Origin: Undibacter mobilis
GTDB lineage: Bacteria > Pseudomonadota > Alphaproteobacteria > Rhizobiales > Xanthobacteraceae
Direction: 5' to 3'
DNA: 64,000 bases
Assembly: GCF_003367195.1 (NCBI RefSeq)
Contig: NZ_QRGO01000001.1
Location: 668,501-732,500 of the forward strand
The notes beneath the pieces were generated by a model. The model searched no databases and was not told the DNA's origin. It saw only the letters and a program-made list of their open reading frames with translations. A program made the translations under genes and the position numbers. Positions 59,381 through 64,000 of this stretch are shown one piece after another (position 1 is the stretch's first letter; every line of letters starts with the position of its first letter).

Positions 59381-61054
59381 ATGGAGAAGATTTGGCTGCG
59401 CAATTATCCGCCGGGCGTGCCAGCCGAGATCGATCCGAGCCTGTACCCGTCGCTCGTCGCCATGATCGAGGAAAGCTTCAAGGCTTATCCCGACCGCACG
59501 GCGTTCGTCTGCATGGACAAGCGGATGAGCTATCGCGAGCTCGACGACGCATCGCGCGCCTTCGCTGCCTTCCTGCAAAGCCTTGGCCTGAAGCGCGGCA
59601 CCCGCATCGCGATCATGATGCCCAACATCCTGCAAAGCCCGGTCGCCGTGCTCGGTGCACTGCGTGCCGGCATGACCGTGGTCAATGTCAACCCGCTCTA
59701 TAAGGCGCGCGAGCTCGAATTCCAGCTCAGTGATTCCGGCGCCGAGGTCATTGTCGTTCTGGAGAATTTCGCGTCGGTGCTGCAGCACGCGATGCCGCAC
59801 ACCAATGTCAAGCACGTCATCGTCGCCACCATGGGTGACATGCTCGGCCTCCTCAAAGGTACGATCGTCAATCTGGTGGTGCGGCATTTCAAGAAGATGG
59901 TGCCGGCACACGACCTGCCCGACCCACACACCTTCAAGGAAGTGCTCGGCAAGGGCCGCAGCCTGCCTTACACGCGGCCTGAACTCGGACCTGACGACAT
60001 CGCGTTCCTGCAATACACCGGCGGCACGACCGGCGTGGCGAAGGGCGCAATCCTGCTTCACCGCAACCTACTCGCCAACATGATGCAGGTCGGCGCGTGG
60101 TACAAGCCGATGGTGGCACTACCACCACCAATCGACAAACTCATCATTGTTACGGCGCTGCCGCTCTATCACATCTTCGCACTGACGGCGTGCCTTTTGT
60201 TTGGTGTGCGCATGGGCGCGACGTCTCTGCTCATCCCCAATCCACGCGACATTCCAGGCCTGATCAAGGAACTCGCAAAATTCCAGGTAAACTTCTTCCC
60301 CGCTGTCAACACGCTCTTCAATGCATTGCTGCATCATCCCGATTTCAAGTCGATCGACTGGAGCATGCTCAAGAGCACCATCGGCGGCGGCATGGCGGTG
60401 CAGAAACACGTCGCCGAAGAGTGGATGAAGGCGACGGGGCGGCCGATCATCGAAGGCTATGGCCTGTCGGAAACCTCGCCAGTCCTGTGCTGCAACCGCG
60501 GCGACATTACCGAGTTCACCGGGACCATCGGCTATCCCGTACCGTCGACCGAAATCTCGATCCGTGACGACGCCGGCAAGGAGTTGCCGCTCGGCGAAGC
60601 CGGCGAAATCTGTGCGCGCGGCCCGCAGATAATGCCCGGCTACTGGAACCGGCCGGATGAAACCAGACTGGTGATGACAAGCGACGGCTTCTTCCGCACC
60701 GGCGATATCGGCACCATGGATGCCGAAGGCCGCGTCAAGATCGTCGACCGCAAGAAGGACATGATCTCGGTGTCGGGTTTCAAGGTGTTCCCGAACGAAG
60801 TCGAGGATCTGGCAATGTCGCAAGGCGGGCTGGTGGAATGCGCCGCGGTCGGCGTGCCGGATGAGAACTCCGGCGAGGCCGTCAAGCTGTTCGCGGTGAA
60901 GAAGTCTCCCAACCTGACCGAGCAGGACGTACGCAAATATCTCGCCGAGAAGCTCGCGGCCTACAAGGTGCCGAAGCACATCGAGTTCCGCAACGAATTG
61001 CCGAAAACCAATGTCGGCAAGATCCTGCGCCGCGCGTTGCGAGACGGCGAATAA
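59381..61054 (+). CDS. fadD: Long-chain fatty acid-CoA ligase (FadD-like)
   Basis: A 557-residue ANL-family adenylating enzyme that activates fatty acids to acyl-CoA with ATP. The P-loop is QYTGGTTGVAKGAIL. The other motifs are YGLSETSPV, the gate and FACS block DGFFRTGDIGTMDAEGRVKI, and DRKKDMISVSGFKVFPNEVE. The catalytic Lys is in KTNVGKILRR. It feeds beta-oxidation, in keeping with the acyl-CoA genes elsewhere in the window. The ATG at 59381 has GAGGGG 7 bases upstream; the frame is open from 59288 but homology starts at MEKIWLRNYP. Confidence 0.93.
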   Translation: MEKIWLRNYPPGVPAEIDPSLYPSLVAMIEESFKAYPDRTAFVCMDKRMSYRELDDASRAFAAFLQSLGLKRGTRIAIMMPNILQSPVAVLGALRAGMTVVNVNPLYKARELEFQLSDSGAEVIVVLENFASVLQHAMPHTNVKHVIVATMGDMLGLLKGTIVNLVVRHFKKMVPAHDLPDPHTFKEVLGKGRSLPYTRPELGPDDIAFLQYTGGTTGVAKGAILLHRNLLANMMQVGAWYKPMVALPPPIDKLIIVTALPLYHIFALTACLLFGVRMGATSLLIPNPRDIPGLIKELAKFQVNFFPAVNTLFNALLHHPDFKSIDWSMLKSTIGGGMAVQKHVAEEWMKATGRPIIEGYGLSETSPVLCCNRGDITEFTGTIGYPVPSTEISIRDDAGKELPLGEAGEICARGPQIMPGYWNRPDETRLVMTSDGFFRTGDIGTMDAEGRVKIVDRKKDMISVSGFKVFPNEVEDLAMSQGGLVECAAVGVPDENSGEAVKLFAVKKSPNLTEQDVRKYLAEKLAAYKVPKHIEFRNELPKTNVGKILRRALRDGE

Positions 61055-61082
61055 CTCACTGCATTAGTGTTTTCAGGGTATT

Positions 61083-61640
61083 ATGACCTCATCACAACTC
61101 GCCACTGCTTCCGAGGTCGTTTCGTTCTGGCGCGAGGCCGGACCGGAGGCCTGGTTTAAGAAAGATGACGCCTTCGACGCCGCCATCCGCGAGCGCTTCC
61201 TGCCGACCTATGAAGCCGCCGCCGACGGCAAACTGTCGTCATGGGAAAGTCACGCCGAGGGCGCTCTAGCGCTGCTGATCCTGCTGGATCAGTTTCCGCG
61301 CAACATGTTCCGCGGCGAGGCGCGCATGTTCGAGACCGACCCAATGGCCCGCGCGATCGCCGCCGGTGCGCTGGTGCGCGGCTTCGACGCCGAAACGTCG
61401 CACAACATGCGCTCTTTCTTCTATCTGCCGTTCGAGCACTCCGAGAGCCTGAAGGATCAGGAGCGTTCGATCGCCCTGTTCAGGGCAACCGGCGATGCCG
61501 ACCTTCTCAATTGGGCGGAGGTTCACGCCGACATCGTCCGCCGCTTCGGCCGCTTCCCGCATCGCAATGCCGTACTCGGACGCACGACCACGCCCGAGGA
61601 GCAGTCGTTTCTGGACGACGAAGCCAGCTTCAAAGGCTGA
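61083..61640 (+). CDS. DUF924 family protein
   Basis: A 185-residue soluble, all-helical protein of the DUF924 family, which has a TPR-like fold and no known function. Family blocks are [58 protein letters not shown] and [14 protein letters not shown]. The late PHRN motif is the most conserved. It lies 28 bases after fadD and 19 bases before a DapA-family gene on the same strand, so the three may be one operon. Confidence 0.9.
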   Translation: MTSSQLATASEVVSFWREAGPEAWFKKDDAFDAAIRERFLPTYEAAADGKLSSWESHAEGALALLILLDQFPRNMFRGEARMFETDPMARAIAAGALVRGFDAETSHNMRSFFYLPFEHSESLKDQERSIALFRATGDADLLNWAEVHADIVRRFGRFPHRNAVLGRTTTPEEQSFLDDEASFKG

Positions 61641-61659
61641 TGATTTTGGCGGGCACAGC

Positions 61660-62532
61660 ATGACCAAATTTCACGGCGTCTATCCCTACCTCGTCTCGCC
61701 CATCGATGCCGAAGGCAATATCAAGACCAGCGTACTGGCGAAGCTGTGCGACGATCTCATCAAGGCCGGCGTGCATGGCCTGACGCCGCTCGGCTCGACT
61801 GGCGAGTTCGCCTATCTGTCGCGCGATCAGCGCGAGACCGTGGTCCGAACAACCATCGAGGCCACCGGCAAGCGCGTGCCGGTGATTGCCGGCGTCGCCT
61901 CGACCTCCACCGCCGATGCCGTCGATCAGGCGCGGCGCTATCAGAAATTCGGCGCCGACGGCATTCTCGCGATCTGCGAAGCTTACTTTCCGCTCAAGGA
62001 CGCGCAGATCGAGAGCTATTTCCGATCCATCGCCAATGCCGTTGATATCCCGACCATCATCTATACCAATCCAAATTTCCAGCGCAGCGATCTCACTATC
62101 GATGTCATCGAGCGGCTGGCGCAGCACCCACGCATCGTCGGCATCAAGGACGCCTCAACCAATACCGGGCGGCTGCTGTCGATCATCAACCGCACGTCGG
62201 ACATCGATGTGTTCTCGGCGTCGGCGCACATTCCCGCTGCGGTAATGATGATTGGCGGCCGAGGCTGGATGGCGGGGCCTGCCTGCGTGGTGCCGAGGCA
62301 GAGCGTCCTCCTCTACGAACTGTGCAAGGCGCAGAAGTGGGATGACGCCATGACGCTGCAGCGCGATTTGTGGCGGATCAACGAGGCTTTTGCCCGTTTC
62401 AACCTCGCCGCATGCATCAAGGCCGGGCTGCAATTTCAGGGCTACGACGTCGGGGACCCGGTACCGCCGCAAACGCCATTGTCGGCCGAGGACCGCAAGG
62501 TGGTGGAAGGTATTCTGAGCACATTGCCTTGA
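61660..62532 (+). CDS. Dihydrodipicolinate synthase (DapA) family aldolase/lyase
   Basis: A 290-residue TIM-barrel of the Schiff-base aldolase family. It has [19 protein letters not shown], the conserved Tyr135 in IIYTNPNF and the Schiff-base Lys163 in VGIKDAS. The true DapA usually has a YNVPSRT segment at Tyr135; here it is YTNPNF. That argues for a catabolic or sugar-acid lyase of the family rather than lysine synthesis. The substrate is unknown. The ATG at 61660 fits the family start; the ribosome site is weak. Confidence 0.87.
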   Translation: MTKFHGVYPYLVSPIDAEGNIKTSVLAKLCDDLIKAGVHGLTPLGSTGEFAYLSRDQRETVVRTTIEATGKRVPVIAGVASTSTADAVDQARRYQKFGADGILAICEAYFPLKDAQIESYFRSIANAVDIPTIIYTNPNFQRSDLTIDVIERLAQHPRIVGIKDASTNTGRLLSIINRTSDIDVFSASAHIPAAVMMIGGRGWMAGPACVVPRQSVLLYELCKAQKWDDAMTLQRDLWRINEAFARFNLAACIKAGLQFQGYDVGDPVPPQTPLSAEDRKVVEGILSTLP

Positions 62533-62608
62533 ACGGTCCGCCGGGGGCGCGTCAGCAAGTCGCGCATCTTCCAACCGATTCTTAACGATCCCTTGCTATG
62601 GCGGAACC

Positions 62609-63997
62609 ATGGTCCCGCCGCCCTCTTCCGGTTCCGAAACCGCCGCCCCACTGCCGACGCTGAGCGGCGCGATCGCGCGCGTCCGCGCCATGCTGGCCGA
62701 CAAGAGCGACTCGCGGCTGGCGCAGCTGATGGCGGGCAAGGTGTTCCTGGTCCGCGTCGCCAATGCGCTGCTAATGTTGCTCAGCCAGGTACTGCTCGCG
62801 CGCTGGATGGGCACGCACGAGTTCGGCATCTTCATTTACGTCTGGACCTGGGTGCTGATGATCGGCGCGCTGTCCGACATGGGCCTCTCGTCGGCGGCCA
62901 AGCGCTTTATCCCCGAGTACACCGAGTACAAGGCCTTCGATAAATTGCGCGGCTTCATCAGCGGAAGCTGCTGGCTGTCTTTCGCCATCGCCACTGCTAT
63001 CGCCGCAATCGGCGCGCTCGGCGTCTGGCTGCTCGGGCCATGGCTCGACCACTATCTGATCATCCCGCTGTATCTCGCTTGCGTCATGATCCCAGTTTAC
63101 GGCCTGGTGCAGGTCGCCTCCGGCATCGCCGCTGCCTATGACTGGCCAGGTCTGGCATTCTGGCCCTTCTACATCATCCGCACGTCGCTGGTGATCGTGC
63201 TGATGGGCATCGCCTGGCTCATCGGCCTGCCGACCGACGCGCACACTGCGCTCTACATCTCCATCATCTCGATCTACGGCATCACCATCGGCCAGCTCGT
63301 AGTGCTGAACCGCCGACTCAAGACCAAGGTCGCGCCCGGCCCCAAGCAATATGAGGTCAAGATCTGGCTCGGCACCGCGCTGCCGATCTTCGTCGTCGAA
63401 GGCTTCTACCTGCTGCTGACTTACGTCGACATCCTTGCGCTGCAACACTTCGGCACACCGGACGACGTCGCCACCTATTACGCCGGCGCGCGCCTACTTT
63501 CGATCGTCGCCTTCGTCTATTTCGCCATCTCCGGCGCGGTGACCCACCGCTTCACCGAATATCATGTCACCGGCGACAAGGAGCGACTCGCCTCATTCTT
63601 TGCCGAGACCATACGCTGGACGTTCTGGCCGTCGCTGGCGATGTGTGTCGGCATTCTCGTTTTTGGCAAGCCGCTGCTGTATCTGTTCGGCCGCGAATAC
63701 GAAGCCGCCTACCCGGTGATGTTCATTCTCGCGGTCGGCCTGCTCGCGCGCGCCGCGGTCGGCCCGGCCGAGCGCCTGCTCAGCATGCTCGGTGAGCGCA
63801 AGCCCTGCGCGCTGATTTACGCTGCCGCCTTCATCGTCAATCTGGCGCTATGCATCGTGCTGATTCCGCGCTTCGGCATCGAAGGCGCCGGCGCTTCGAC
63901 TTCGGCGGCGCTGATCTTCGAGTCGATCATGCTGTTCATCGTGGCGCGTCGCCGCCTCGGCCTGCACGTCCTCATGTGGGGCGGCAAAAGGGCCTAA
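62609..63997 (+). CDS. Polysaccharide flippase (Wzx/MATE-like, lipopolysaccharide biosynthesis)
   Basis: A 462-residue membrane protein with about 12-14 segments, of the oligosaccharide flippase family. The first segments are VFLVRVANALLMLLSQVLLA and GIFIYVWTWVLMIGALSDMG, with the family's LARWMGTHEFG loop. A second half starts near LGTALPIFVVEGFYLLLTYV. It would move undecaprenyl-linked polysaccharide units across the inner membrane. No glycosyltransferase genes are visible up to the window end, so linkage to a surface-polysaccharide cluster cannot be judged. The ATG is at 62609, with no strong ribosome site. Confidence 0.88.
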   Translation: MVPPPSSGSETAAPLPTLSGAIARVRAMLADKSDSRLAQLMAGKVFLVRVANALLMLLSQVLLARWMGTHEFGIFIYVWTWVLMIGALSDMGLSSAAKRFIPEYTEYKAFDKLRGFISGSCWLSFAIATAIAAIGALGVWLLGPWLDHYLIIPLYLACVMIPVYGLVQVASGIAAAYDWPGLAFWPFYIIRTSLVIVLMGIAWLIGLPTDAHTALYISIISIYGITIGQLVVLNRRLKTKVAPGPKQYEVKIWLGTALPIFVVEGFYLLLTYVDILALQHFGTPDDVATYYAGARLLSIVAFVYFAISGAVTHRFTEYHVTGDKERLASFFAETIRWTFWPSLAMCVGILVFGKPLLYLFGREYEAAYPVMFILAVGLLARAAVGPAERLLSMLGERKPCALIYAAAFIVNLALCIVLIPRFGIEGAGASTSAALIFESIMLFIVARRRLGLHVLMWGGKRA

Positions 63998-64000
63998 CCG

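Noticed and set aside
61660..62532. Lysine-pathway DapA
   Set aside because: The segment at the active-site tyrosine (YTNPNF) differs from the usual DapA sequence and no lysine genes are near, so only the family name is given.
1..64000. CRISPR array, insertion sequence or transposase
   Set aside because: No regularly spaced repeats, no cas gene, no transposase-like protein and no terminal repeat with target duplication were seen.

Overview
The window reads as chromosomal DNA of a high-GC alphaproteobacterium of the Rhizobiales (Hyphomicrobiales), most like the Bradyrhizobium/Xanthobacteraceae side of the order. The evidence is a class I lysyl-tRNA synthetase, an ethylmalonyl-CoA pathway gene set, a PodJ-like polarity protein, the TauE/SafE plus TIGR02186 gene pair, PutA with a divergent Lrp-type regulator, and extragenic palindromic repeats typical of this group. 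This placement is inference; there is no 16S gene. I see no insertion sequence, prophage, CRISPR array or plasmid gene. Genes are dense and on both strands.

Layout. 1-7.0 kb: fatty-acid oxidation (start of a thiolase, two acyl-CoA dehydrogenases) around a branched-chain-type binding protein, a luciferase-like oxidoreductase and an MFS transporter. 7.4-12.8 kb: a PodJ-like SEL1 protein behind a CtrA-like box, then a TauE/SafE exporter coupled to a TIGR02186 protein. 12.9-20 kb: a DNA-repair island. On the minus strand are a TPR-methyltransferase, the ligase-associated DEXH helicase and the PdeM nuclease; divergently on the plus strand are the ligase-associated exonuclease and an ATP-dependent DNA ligase. 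20-29 kb: DUF6460, MATE, PyrD, an S24 regulator, an alpha carbonic anhydrase, lysyl-tRNA synthetase, a TIGR03862 flavoprotein, an orphan binding protein and a host-attachment-family protein. 29-39 kb: the ethylmalonyl-CoA genes mcd, ccr and ecm, interleaved with a chemoreceptor, a YihY protein and a GT87 glycosyltransferase. 39-47.7 kb: a soluble hybrid histidine kinase, GluQRS, a DNA glycosylase with a histone-H1-like tail, an esterase, an HNH nuclease, cytochrome b561, DsbB, tRNA-Leu(CAA), HisE and small secreted proteins. 47.8-51.5 kb: putA and its probable regulator. 51.7-56.6 kb: an NMT1-type ABC transporter, a LysR regulator and a thiolase. 56.9-64 kb: a D,D-carboxypeptidase coupled to a COG0523 metallochaperone GTPase, a FadD-type ligase, a DUF924 protein, a DapA-family protein and a polysaccharide flippase.

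How the genes fit together. Ccr, Ecm and Mcd catalyse successive steps of acetyl-CoA assimilation, and the beta-oxidation genes and FadD would supply that acetyl-CoA. The repair island encodes four proteins of the known ligase-associated DNA damage response set plus an uncharacterised methyltransferase. The observations I rate highest are a palindromic repeat read in frame as the first ~50 codons of pdeM, the CtrA-like box with a GANTC doublet before podJ, the four inverted repeats before the carbonic anhydrase, and the H1-like tail on the DNA glycosylase. I found no clearly new multi-gene system.
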